The notes below the pieces were generated by a model, which worked only from the letters and a program-made list of their open reading frames with translations, ran no database searches and was not told where the DNA came from. The translations under genes were made by a program, and so were the position numbers. Of a stretch of 8,235 nucleotides of DNA, positions 1-6,027 are shown in pieces. The DNA is from Candidatus Roizmanbacteria bacterium CG_4_10_14_0_8_um_filter_33_9. GTDB taxonomy: Bacteria; Patescibacteriota; Microgenomatia; UBA1406; GWC2-37-13. The first letter of the stretch is position 1, and every line of letters begins with the position of its first letter. The stretch spans positions 1 through 8,235 of the forward strand of contig PFLI01000062.1 of the NCBI GenBank assembly GCA_002785065.1, written 5' to 3'.

Positions 1-332
1 ATCTTATAGATCCATGTGGCTACATGAATTTCAACTTAGCGTCACAGCCGTTAGGGGTTTCTGCAGGACCATTTCTTGTTGAAAACACTACTCTCTACTA
101 TAAATCAACTTTACCAGGAGGTTCAGTGTCCGCAGATACAAAGCTGCTTATAGTCAGAGTTTTATATAACGGAACTAAAATTATTATAGAAGGTCCACAC
201 TTAAATAAACTTCCATTGCAAGGTAAAACCGTTGTTTCAACTGCAAAAACAGAGACAGGGGTTACAAAACGAATTCAACTATTTCAATCGTATCCGCAGA
301 TTCCCACAGACTTTTTTGTTACAGGATTTTAG
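1..332 (+). CDS. 3' end of an unrecognised protein, possibly a pilin-like surface protein (partial)
   Basis: The frame is open from the left edge of the window (first full codon at position 3) to a TAG at 330-332, so this is the C-terminal part of a longer gene. The ATG at 24 is probably internal, because seven in-frame codons precede it (reading LIDPCGY). About 109 residues are visible. They are rich in beta-prone Thr, Val, Ser and Gly, with one Cys, no membrane segment and the ending FFVTGF. I recognise no catalytic motif. The pattern of a short Cys-containing loop, beta-rich body and Tyr/Phe-rich C-terminus recalls C-terminal domains of prepilin-like proteins in Patescibacteria. The diagnostic N-terminal methylation motif and helix would lie outside the window, so this is only a guess. 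The gene converges on the HIT gene with 10 nt between stop codons and no visible terminator. Confidence 0.6.
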   Translation, partial: LIDPCGYMNFNLASQPLGVSAGPFLVENTTLYYKSTLPGGSVSADTKLLIVRVLYNGTKIIIEGPHLNKLPLQGKTVVSTAKTETGVTKRIQLFQSYPQIPTDFFVTGF

Positions 333-342
333 TTTTAAAGGT

Positions 343-756
343 TTACAAATACATTTGTATTGAAGTAGCAAGTTCTTTCATTTTGTTATCGGAAATTTTT
401 TTAACTTCATAAAGTAAAATACCATTTTCATGACCATCGTTTTTAAATCGTGAAATAATGCGAATATGTGCGTGTTGTATTTGATATCCAAGTGTAAGAA
501 AATTGATGGAATGACATTTTGTAGCCTTTTGGATAGCTAGACCGATTTTTTTTGCTGTTTCAAAAAACGCGCCAAATTGAGGGACATCGTATACCCATCG
601 ATAATGGATTTTTGGAATAAGAAGCGTATTTCCGGGATTAAAAGGATGGGTATCTAAAAAACCAAAAAAAAGATCATCTTCATACATTTGAAAACATGGT
701 TTTTCTTTCTGTACGATTAAGCAAAAAATACATTGATTTGACAAGTGTTTAAACAT
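343..756 (-). CDS. HIT-family (histidine triad) nucleotide-binding protein
   Basis: This 137-residue protein has the length and architecture of a bacterial HIT protein, a family of nucleotide hydrolases and transferases acting on nucleoside phosphoramidates or dinucleoside polyphosphates. Visible landmarks are the N-terminal zinc-type CxxC (Cys9, Cys12), the strand motif ending LLIPKIH (His51), and the active-site segment HAHIRIISR (residues 95-103). The family motif is H-x-H-x-H-x-x. Here the first two histidines are kept (His95, His97), the second being the position of the covalent nucleophile, but the third is Arg99. Loss of that histidine may alter or weaken activity, so catalytic function is uncertain although the family call is firm. 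The ATG at 754-756 is the only sensible start and has no Shine-Dalgarno sequence. The gene is divergent from the aldolase gene, and its start codon lies inside a shared inverted repeat. Confidence 0.9.
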   Translation of the reverse strand: MFKHLSNQCIFCLIVQKEKPCFQMYEDDLFFGFLDTHPFNPGNTLLIPKIHYRWVYDVPQFGAFFETAKKIGLAIQKATKCHSINFLTLGYQIQHAHIRIISRFKNDGHENGILLYEVKKISDNKMKELATSIQMYL

Positions 757-764
757 AGTATAAT
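738..764 (+). promoter_or_regulatory. Candidate sigma-70-type promoter for the aldolase-FBPase operon
   Basis: A perfect -35 hexamer TTGACA (738-743) and perfect -10 hexamer TATAAT (759-764) are separated by 15 bp, shorter than the usual 16-18. Transcription would start near 771 and give a leader of about 25 nt before the aldolase ATG at 796. The -35 box lies inside the 5' coding end of the HIT gene. Both hexamers match the consensus exactly; the short spacer is the reason for caution. Confidence 0.6.
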
Positions 765-798
765 TAAAACAGTTATCATTTAGTGTAATTATACTATG
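754..798. repeat. Perfect 12-bp inverted repeat holding both start codons of the divergent HIT and aldolase genes
   Basis: The left arm CATAGTATAATT (754-765) and right arm AATTATACTATG (787-798) are exact reverse complements separated by 21 nt. Each arm contains one start codon (HIT at 754-756 on the minus strand, aldolase at 796-798). Each also contains a TATAAT hexamer reading toward the opposite gene: 759-764 on plus, 788-793 on minus. Both genes therefore start in the identical context AATTATACT-ATG, and each -10-like box lies just upstream of the other gene's start codon. A transcript from either promoter would contain only one arm, so the symmetry acts at DNA level (mirror promoters or a dimeric operator) rather than as an RNA hairpin. 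Confidence 0.85.
788..793 (-). promoter_or_regulatory. Candidate -10 box for the HIT gene
   Basis: On the minus strand this reads TATAAT and sits symmetrically to the aldolase -10 box. Initiation would fall near 781, about 25 nt before the HIT ATG. No good -35 hexamer is seen in the expected interval, which lies within the aldolase coding sequence, so this promoter is either weaker or activator-dependent. The assignment is inference from position and symmetry. Confidence 0.4.
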
Positions 799-2040
799 GA
801 CATAGACTTACTTATTTATAATGCTATTTTTGCTCCCGATGTATCGGTCCGACAGAATAGTCGACTCCAAATTCGTTCACTTGCGAAAGAAAAAGGAATT
901 TATTCTGCATCCATTCACGACCTCTATATGTCAATTGGAAAGGGAACAATTTCTGGATTTACTGTTCCTGCTATGAATATCCGCGGAATGGCGTATGATA
1001 CATGTCGAGCTGTGTTTCGGATAGCAATGCAAAATAAGGTTGGCCCCTTTATTTTTGAAATAGCTCGCTCAGAACAGACATATACACTTCAAGAACCGGA
1101 TGAATATACTGTCGTGGTTTTTGCAGCTGCTCTTAAAGAGGGTTATAAAGGCCCCGTTTTTTTACAAGGAGATCATTATCAATTTAAGGCTAAGCTATAT
1201 CTATCTCAACCAGAACAAGAACTTAACAATATTAAAGAATTAATAAACAAATCAATAAGCGCGGGTTTTTATAATATAGACATTGATGCTTCAACTTTGG
1301 TAGATTTATCTAAAAAAAGCATTGATGAGCAACAAAAAACCAACTTTGAAATGACCTCAGTACTTACCGAATATATTCGTTTAATTCAGCCAAAAGATAC
1401 TATGGTTTCAATCGGCGGCGAAATTGGTCATATTGGGGGAAAAAACAGTACAGTTGAAGATTTTCATGCCTTTATGAAAGGATATAAGAAAGAGATTAGA
1501 GATCGGAGATCAGCGATTGGTGAAGGCATGAGTAAAGTGAGTGTACAGACAGGTACAAGTCATGGAGGAGTTCCACTCGCAGATGGTTCGATTGCAAAAG
1601 TAAAGCTGGATTTCAATGTCTTGGAAGAGATTGGTCGTGTTGCCCGAGAACAATATCATATTGGTGGGGCAGTACAACATGGTGCTTCAACATTGCCGGA
1701 TGAATTATTTAATCAATTTCCAAAGGCTCATACTCTTGAAATTCATCTTGCAACAGGTTTTCAAAATACCCTATATGACAATCTTCAACCAACTCTCAAA
1801 AATACCATGTACAAGTGGATAAGAGAGAATCTGCAAAAAGAGAGAAAAGAAGAATGGACTGATGAACAATTTATCTATAAAACACGAAAAAAAGCATTCG
1901 GTCAATATAAAAAAGAGCTTTGGTCTTTATCGGAGGATGATAAAAAGCCGATAATTCAAGCACTAGAAAAACAATTTCTTATGTTGTTTTCAAAATTAAA
2001 CGTATGTAATACTCGAGATTTAATACAGCCATATGTATAA
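796..2040 (+). CDS. fba: Class II (zinc-dependent) fructose-bisphosphate aldolase
   Basis: The product reversibly cleaves fructose 1,6-bisphosphate into dihydroxyacetone phosphate and glyceraldehyde 3-phosphate in the cytoplasm. Class II hallmarks appear in order: an N-terminal barrel strand FTVPAMNIRG (residues 55-64); QGDH with Asp126 and zinc-ligand-type His127; the IDIDAST strand (161-167); GGEIGHIGG with Glu209; TGTSHGGV with His256; and QHGAS with His295, equivalent to the zinc histidines and phosphate loops of the E. coli enzyme. At 414 residues it is longer than E. coli FbaA (359) and much longer than short class II enzymes. The excess lies in about 50 N-terminal residues and a charged, helical C-terminal tail of about 80. 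The ATG at 796 has no Shine-Dalgarno sequence. The stop overlaps the FBPase start by 8 nt, implying one operon and coupled translation. A related ketose-bisphosphate aldolase specificity (e.g. tagatose) cannot be excluded, but the neighbours favour fructose. Confidence 0.9.
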   Translation: MDIDLLIYNAIFAPDVSVRQNSRLQIRSLAKEKGIYSASIHDLYMSIGKGTISGFTVPAMNIRGMAYDTCRAVFRIAMQNKVGPFIFEIARSEQTYTLQEPDEYTVVVFAAALKEGYKGPVFLQGDHYQFKAKLYLSQPEQELNNIKELINKSISAGFYNIDIDASTLVDLSKKSIDEQQKTNFEMTSVLTEYIRLIQPKDTMVSIGGEIGHIGGKNSTVEDFHAFMKGYKKEIRDRRSAIGEGMSKVSVQTGTSHGGVPLADGSIAKVKLDFNVLEEIGRVAREQYHIGGAVQHGASTLPDELFNQFPKAHTLEIHLATGFQNTLYDNLQPTLKNTMYKWIRENLQKERKEEWTDEQFIYKTRKKAFGQYKKELWSLSEDDKKPIIQALEKQFLMLFSKLNVCNTRDLIQPYV

Positions 2041-2980
2041 AAAAGTAATTACCTTAACAGAGTTTATTTTAAAAGAAGAGCGCAATTTTACCGGTTCAAC
2101 GGGTTCATTTACTTTACTGCTTACTCAAATTGAAAATGCTTCAAAAATTATTGCAAGTCATATTAAAAAAGCAGGCTTAGTTGACATACTTGGACAAACT
2201 GGGCAAAAAAATGCTTATGACGAAGAAGTTCAACGACTTGATGAGTTTAGTAACCATTTACTTGTTGACATCCTTTCCGAATCAGGTCAAGCTCATGCGA
2301 TCGCATCTGAAGAACTTGACAAGCCATTTTTTATTAAAAAACATAGTGGAAATTATACTGTTTTTTTAGATCCACTTGATGGTTCATCAAATATTGACAT
2401 CAATATAAATGTAGGTACGATTTTTTCAATTTACCGAAAAAGTGAATCATTTCTTGAACCGGGAATAAAACAAGTTGCTGCGGGATATATTATTTACGGT
2501 CCCAGCGTTATTTTTGTATATTCATGCGGAAATGGAGTAAATGGATTTACTCTTGATCCTTCCATGGGAAGCTTTCTTCTTTCACATCCGAATATTCGTA
2601 TACCAAAACGGGGTTCTATTTATTCGGTAAATGAAGGTTATTTTCCACTTTTTTCAAAAAAAGATCAGGATTATATAGGTAGTTTTAAGGATGCTATAAA
2701 ACCATATAAATTACGCTATGTGGGAACCATGGTGTCAGATGTACATAGAACACTGCTTAAGGGTGGGGTATTTATGTATCCTGCAGACAGTAAGCATTCA
2801 CAAGGGAAGTTGCGCTTGATGTATGAAGTAAATCCAATGTCATTTATTATGCAGCAGGCAGGGGGAATGGCAATTTCAAATGGGAAAAATCCTCTTGATA
2901 TTGTACCATCCGATTTTACTCAAAAGGTGCCGGTTGTTATGGGGAGTAAAGAGGAAGTTGAAAAATATATGGAGTTGTAA
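2033..2980 (+). CDS. fbp: Class I fructose-1,6-bisphosphatase
   Basis: The product hydrolyses fructose 1,6-bisphosphate to fructose 6-phosphate and phosphate, the committing step of gluconeogenesis. The 315-residue protein aligns by eye with E. coli Fbp (332) from end to end. Metal-binding Glu93-Glu94 lie in ASEEL. The signature DPLDGSSNID spans 113-122. NVGTIFSIYR follows at 126-135, QVAAGYIIYG at 147-156, SDVHRTLLKGG at 235-245, and KLRLMYEVNP at 259-268 with the catalytic-site Lys259 and Glu265 positions. Near the N-terminus, STGSFT (22-27) keeps the Thr, Gly and Thr of the family's AMP-inhibition site, so AMP control is plausible but unproven. The ATG at 2033 gives the expected N-terminus (TLTEFILKE) and overlaps the aldolase stop in the 8-nt sequence ATGTATAA. 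No Shine-Dalgarno sequence is present, which fits coupled translation from the aldolase. Confidence 0.96.
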   Translation: MYKKVITLTEFILKEERNFTGSTGSFTLLLTQIENASKIIASHIKKAGLVDILGQTGQKNAYDEEVQRLDEFSNHLLVDILSESGQAHAIASEELDKPFFIKKHSGNYTVFLDPLDGSSNIDININVGTIFSIYRKSESFLEPGIKQVAAGYIIYGPSVIFVYSCGNGVNGFTLDPSMGSFLLSHPNIRIPKRGSIYSVNEGYFPLFSKKDQDYIGSFKDAIKPYKLRYVGTMVSDVHRTLLKGGVFMYPADSKHSQGKLRLMYEVNPMSFIMQQAGGMAISNGKNPLDIVPSDFTQKVPVVMGSKEEVEKYMEL

Positions 2981-2982
2981 CA

Positions 2983-3059
2983 ATATTACGAATACTTTTT
3001 TTATGTCGCCTCACCCTAAAGGGGCCCAGGCGATTACATAAAAAACGTATTCGTAATAT
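2983..3059. repeat. 77-nt near-perfect palindrome between fbp and gap (possible terminator or REP/MITE-like element)
   Basis: Three stem blocks are nested. Positions 2983-2995 pair with 3047-3059 (13 bp, ATATTACGAATAC). After one mismatch (2996/3046), 2997-3006 pair with 3036-3045 (10 bp, T6-rich). After a 3-nt bulge (3033-3035), 3007-3011 pair with 3028-3032 (CGCCT/AGGCG). The small apical part holds CCC/GGG. The total is about 28 bp of pairing. The AT-rich base and short GC-rich apex do not match a classical intrinsic terminator with a terminal U-run, although folding in RNA would be very stable and could terminate transcription or stabilise the fbp 3' end. It begins 2 nt after the fbp stop and ends 30 nt before gap. 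A mobile palindromic repeat is the alternative. Confidence 0.85.
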
Positions 3060-3089
3060 AAAAAACTTTTTAATAATTATTTATTTCTT

Positions 3090-4103
3090 ATGAAACGGAT
3101 AAAAGTAGGATTAAATGGGTTTGGAAGGATTGGAAGAGCATTTACCCGCATTGCCCTTGATCGGAACACATTTGATATTGTTGCGATAAATACGCGAAAG
3201 ACAAAACCCGATATGCTTGCATATCTTCTCCAGCATGATTCGGTATATAGGAAGTTTGCAAAAGCAGTAGAAGCAGTTGAAGATGGTATTTCCGTTGATG
3301 GGAAACTTATTCCTACATCGCTTATTTCAGAACCGTCTGAAATTCCATGGGAGCAGTATGGGGTTGATGTTGTAGTTGATGCAAGTGGAGCATTTACCAA
3401 AAAAGAAGATCTTGTCAAACACATGCGGGGATCGGTAAAAAAAGTATTGTTAACTGCGCCTGCAAAAGATGATATTATTCCGCATGTTGTTTTAGGTGTG
3501 AATGAAGGAATGATTGATTGGAAAAATGAATCAGTAATTTCCAATGCTTCGTGTACAACAAACTGTGCATCTCCCTTACTTAAAGTACTTCATGATCATT
3601 TTAAGATTGTATCAGCATTTTTAACGACCACTCATGCAGTTACACAAACGCAGAGCATGCTTGATGATTCTGGAAAATCAGTTGAGAGGTCGCGGGCTGC
3701 TTTTCAGAATATTATTCCATCAACTTCAGGTGCTGCAAAAGCTGTTGTAAAAACGATTCCTGATTTGAAAGGTAAAATCGAAATTGGGGCAATTCGCGTA
3801 CCAGTTCCGACAGTGTCTTTATCCGATGTATCCGCTCTTGTTGAAAAACAAACGACCGTTGAAGAAGTAAATGAGACATTTAAACAAATAGCGCAAAATG
3901 AAATGAAAGGAATACTGGGATTTACTTCAGAAATGCTTGTTTCCTCTGATTATATTGGATCATCCTATTCATGTATATTTGATGCAAATTACACAAAAGT
4001 TATAAATGGAACTTTAGTGAAATTATTTGGATGGTATGATAATGAGTGGGGTTATTCCACACGAATGGTTGATTTGGTGGAAAAAATATCGGAATTTATT
4101 TAA
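3090..4103 (+). CDS. gap: Type I glyceraldehyde-3-phosphate dehydrogenase, phosphorylating
   Basis: The product interconverts glyceraldehyde 3-phosphate and 1,3-bisphosphoglycerate using NAD(P). The N-terminal Rossmann motif NGFGRIGR (residues 9-16) is intact. The catalytic segment SNASCTTNC (151-159) carries the nucleophile Cys155; His182 in TTTHAV is the catalytic base; NIIPSTSGAAKAV (207-219) forms the phosphate region; and GWYDNEWGYS (314-323) includes the nicotinamide-contacting Asn318. Length (337) is typical. At the end of the second beta strand, where NAD-specific enzymes have a conserved Asp binding the adenine ribose (AIND in E. coli), this protein reads AINTRKTKP (32-40), with Thr35 and Arg36 and no acidic residue. 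NADP(H) use or dual specificity is therefore possible. The ATG at 3090 has no Shine-Dalgarno sequence and follows an AT-rich stretch after the palindrome. Confidence 0.96.
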   Translation: MKRIKVGLNGFGRIGRAFTRIALDRNTFDIVAINTRKTKPDMLAYLLQHDSVYRKFAKAVEAVEDGISVDGKLIPTSLISEPSEIPWEQYGVDVVVDASGAFTKKEDLVKHMRGSVKKVLLTAPAKDDIIPHVVLGVNEGMIDWKNESVISNASCTTNCASPLLKVLHDHFKIVSAFLTTTHAVTQTQSMLDDSGKSVERSRAAFQNIIPSTSGAAKAVVKTIPDLKGKIEIGAIRVPVPTVSLSDVSALVEKQTTVEEVNETFKQIAQNEMKGILGFTSEMLVSSDYIGSSYSCIFDANYTKVINGTLVKLFGWYDNEWGYSTRMVDLVEKISEFI

Positions 4104-4247
4104 TTAAAACGATCAATAATCAATGTCCAATATTCAATCAATAAAAACAAATAAGCAAATAATGATTAATTGAAGTTAAAAATCTATTGAGTGTTGAATA
4201 TTGGGAATTAATTGGATGTTGAATATTGAAAATTGAATATTAATATT
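4104..4247. repeat. AT-rich gap between gap and pgk filled by direct and inverted TTGAATATTG repeats
   Basis: This 144-nt gap has no convincing gene. Two 21-nt direct repeats, 4186-4206 and 4211-4231, share 17 of 21 bases with a 25-nt period; each contains GTTGAATATTG. A third, partial copy of the core is at 4233-4241. An inverted copy lies upstream: CCAATATTCAA (4127-4137) exactly complements 4194-4204, and TCAAT (4138-4142) complements 4186-4190 across a 3-nt bulge, so a stem of about 16 bp with a 43-nt loop could form. The last repeat runs to within a few bases of the pgk start. It could be a degenerate mobile palindromic element, a protein-binding array or a leader structure controlling pgk; the sequence alone does not decide. 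Confidence 0.7.
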
Positions 4248-5447
4248 ATGTCAAAAATAACATACATTGATGAAGTTGAAATAAAGAATAAACGGGTGTT
4301 GCTTCGAGTGGATTATAATGTTTCTTTGAATAAAGATGGAACAATTCACGATGACACTCGGATAAAAAATTCACTGCCTACGATCGAATACCTTCTCGAA
4401 AGAGGAAATACTCTTATTTTAATGTCCCATTTAGGAAATCCAAAAGGGAGAGATAAAAAACTTTCTTTAAAACCTATTGCCACGCGTTTACAAACATATA
4501 CTCCTGCTTATCACGTTGAATTAATCAATGACTTTTTAACTGATGATTTGTTTAAGGTTAAAGAAAAACTGAATATGTTATCTAATAACAAAACCATATA
4601 TATTATTGAAAACACCCGTTTTTATCCTGGGGAGAAAAAAAATGATTCTGAATTTGCAAAAAAATTAGCCGCATTTGCTGATATATATGTGAATGATGGT
4701 TTTGGTGTGTGTCATCGGAATGATGCATCAGTTATTGGGATTCCACCTCTTCTTCCTTCATATGGAGGATTGCTTCTTAAAAAAGAGGTATCTGTTATTA
4801 CAAAGGGAATTGAGGCTCCAAAAAAGCCTCTTGTTGTTGTTGTTGCTGGTGCTAAAGTATCAACAAAAATTGGATTTATTAAAAAATTACTCCAGATATC
4901 AGATGCAGTGTTAATTGGTGGCGCTATGGCAAATACATTTTTAAAAGCCCAAGGATATGAAATTGGTTGTGGTCAGTTTGAACCGGAATTTATTACGGCA
5001 GCAAAAGAAGTAATTGAATACGCAAATAAAAATAAAAAAAAATTATTATTACCAACAGATTATCGTGTAGGAAACAGAAACGATGAAAAAACAGAAGGGG
5101 TAATAAAAAAATTTTCTAACATGGATGCAAATGAATGTCCACTTGATATTGGTCCTGAAACAGAAATACATTATAGCGCTATTATTGCCCAAGCAAAAAC
5201 ACTTATTTGGAATGGTCCGGTGGGATATTTTGAAAATCCTCAGTATGCACTAGGAACTGAAGCGATTCTAAAGGCGATTATTGATAATACAAATGCGGTA
5301 TCCATCATTGGAGGTGGAGATACGTTAATCTCCATAAAACATAGCTCTGTGGAAGGAAAAATAACTCATATTTCAACTGGTGGAGGAGCTATGCTTGAGC
5401 TTATTGAAAAAGGAACCCTTCCAGGGATTGAGGTGTTAAAAAGGTAA
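4248..5447 (+). CDS. pgk: Phosphoglycerate kinase
   Basis: The product transfers phosphate between 1,3-bisphosphoglycerate and ADP, giving 3-phosphoglycerate and ATP, directly next to GAPDH in the pathway. Counting from the ATG at 4248 (399 residues, family typical about 390-415), visible motifs are RVDYNV near the N-terminus (RVDFNVP in most members), DTRIKNSLPTI, SHLGNPKG (usual SHLGRPKG), ENTRFYPGE, NDGFGVCHR (usual NDAFGxxHR), GAKVSTKI, WNGPVGYFE and the C-terminal nucleotide loop GGGDT. The ATG at 4248 is preferred over an in-frame TTG at 4233: it places the protein at a normal PGK N-terminus (MSKITYIDEV), and the TTG lies inside the upstream repeat. No Shine-Dalgarno sequence is seen. 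The substitutions in the signatures are mild and give no reason to doubt activity. Confidence 0.96.
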   Translation: MSKITYIDEVEIKNKRVLLRVDYNVSLNKDGTIHDDTRIKNSLPTIEYLLERGNTLILMSHLGNPKGRDKKLSLKPIATRLQTYTPAYHVELINDFLTDDLFKVKEKLNMLSNNKTIYIIENTRFYPGEKKNDSEFAKKLAAFADIYVNDGFGVCHRNDASVIGIPPLLPSYGGLLLKKEVSVITKGIEAPKKPLVVVVAGAKVSTKIGFIKKLLQISDAVLIGGAMANTFLKAQGYEIGCGQFEPEFITAAKEVIEYANKNKKKLLLPTDYRVGNRNDEKTEGVIKKFSNMDANECPLDIGPETEIHYSAIIAQAKTLIWNGPVGYFENPQYALGTEAILKAIIDNTNAVSIIGGGDTLISIKHSSVEGKITHISTGGGAMLELIEKGTLPGIEVLKR

Positions 5448-5504
5448 ATCTATGTTAACCGAAATTATGTTTTTTACACGAATCAGCTTGGGAATGTGGT
5501 TATA

Positions 5505-5924
5505 TTAGTTTTGTAAGATGCGGTCATATAGTCCTTTATAAAATGCACTTAGTGCTTGATAGGTATGAAGGTCAGCATCTTTACGATCTGTGTCTGTATA
5601 TAATCGTTGATTAGTTGTAAAAAGACTACTGTGGAAATCAAGGCAATCTTCAAGCAATTTTCTTTTTGCCCTTGTGTATCCAGGTACTGTAAATCTCCAT
5701 ATTTCATCTTGAAATTCAACCTCTCTTTGTCGAAGAGCAACTTTAGTTTTATTTTCTGCATCATTTGGATTTCTTCCTGCTATGACGTCATCTAAACTTA
5801 ACTGTTGATTTAACATTTGGTTTACAATAGCGAAATGTTGTGGCGATTGAGGTCTCACGTTTTGGTATTTTCTTTCTAAAATAAATTGTGGTAGCTCTTG
5901 CGGCGGTACTGTTTGTTCTGGCAT
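5505..5924 (-). CDS. Uncharacterised small soluble protein
   Basis: I do not recognise this gene. From the ATG at 5922-5924 it encodes 139 residues; an in-frame TTG three codons upstream (5931-5933) is a less likely start. The protein has no signal peptide or membrane segment. It opens with a Pro/Gln-rich stretch (PEQTVPPQELPQF), then a helical, highly charged body rich in Arg, Lys, Gln and Asp. It contains one Trp, a single Cys, and a Tyr-containing C-terminus (YKGLYDRILQN). No catalytic or DNA-binding motif is visible. A coding origin is supported by frame length, amino-acid composition and minus-strand position between two well-called units. It is divergent from the toxin-antitoxin operon, about 100 nt away, and convergent with pgk. 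A link to that operon is only positional. Confidence 0.7.
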   Translation of the reverse strand: MPEQTVPPQELPQFILERKYQNVRPQSPQHFAIVNQMLNQQLSLDDVIAGRNPNDAENKTKVALRQREVEFQDEIWRFTVPGYTRAKRKLLEDCLDFHSSLFTTNQRLYTDTDRKDADLHTYQALSAFYKGLYDRILQN

Positions 5925-5976
5925 ATTTCTCAATTTTACTTCTTCTTCTTGTCAAGCCAAAATTGGTCAAAAATAC

Positions 5977-5990
5977 TGTACATATGTACA
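5977..5990. promoter_or_regulatory. 14-bp perfect palindrome, candidate operator of the toxin-antitoxin operon
   Basis: TGTACATATGTACA is a perfect palindrome ending 2 nt before the -35 box of the toxin-antitoxin promoter. In type II modules the antitoxin, alone or with its toxin, commonly binds such a site to repress its own operon, which is the favoured reading. The sequence also resembles LexA sites: CTGT-N8-ACA as in enterobacteria, and two symmetric bases different from the GAACATATGTTC type of Gram-positive bacteria. The regulator therefore cannot be named from sequence. Confidence 0.6.
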
Positions 5991-5992
5991 AC

Positions 5993-6021
5993 TTGACAAC
6001 TATATTTATTTTTGTTATCAT
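5993..6021 (+). promoter_or_regulatory. Promoter of the toxin-antitoxin operon, predicted leaderless
   Basis: A perfect -35 box TTGACA (5993-5998) is followed after the ideal 17 bp by TATCAT (6016-6021), one mismatch from the -10 consensus. The expected start of transcription, seven bases past the -10 box, coincides with the A of the antitoxin ATG at 6028. The mRNA should thus be leaderless or nearly so, consistent with the lack of a Shine-Dalgarno sequence. Confidence 0.75.
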
Positions 6022-6027
6022 AGAAGT

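Noticed and set aside
333..342. Terminator between the two convergent genes at the left end
   Set aside because: Only 10 nt separate the stops and no GC-rich stem with a U-run is visible nearby.
1616..1822. Overlapping plus-strand frames inside the aldolase gene and similar ones inside fbp and pgk
   Set aside because: They are in alternative frames of well-conserved enzymes and show no family motif.
2983..3059. CRISPR repeat or tRNA-like structure
   Set aside because: It is a single palindrome with no spacer array and no cloverleaf arms or anticodon loop.
3077..3544. 155-codon minus-strand frame antisense to the start of gap
   Set aside because: It lies entirely against a clearly functional GAPDH sequence and its Ser/Thr-rich product looks like an antisense shadow.
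5452..5508. Short plus-strand frame of 18 codons starting 4 nt after the pgk stop (MLTEIMFFTRISLGMWLY)
   Set aside because: Hydrophobic and tightly spaced to pgk, so it could be a remnant of a membrane-protein start, but it is very short, overlaps the stop of the minus-strand gene and has no supporting signal.
5788..6021. Minus-strand frame covering the toxin-antitoxin promoter and the 5' part of the unknown gene
   Set aside because: It overlaps the better 139-residue frame and the promoter/operator; its composition (rich in Thr, Arg, Lys) looks non-coding.
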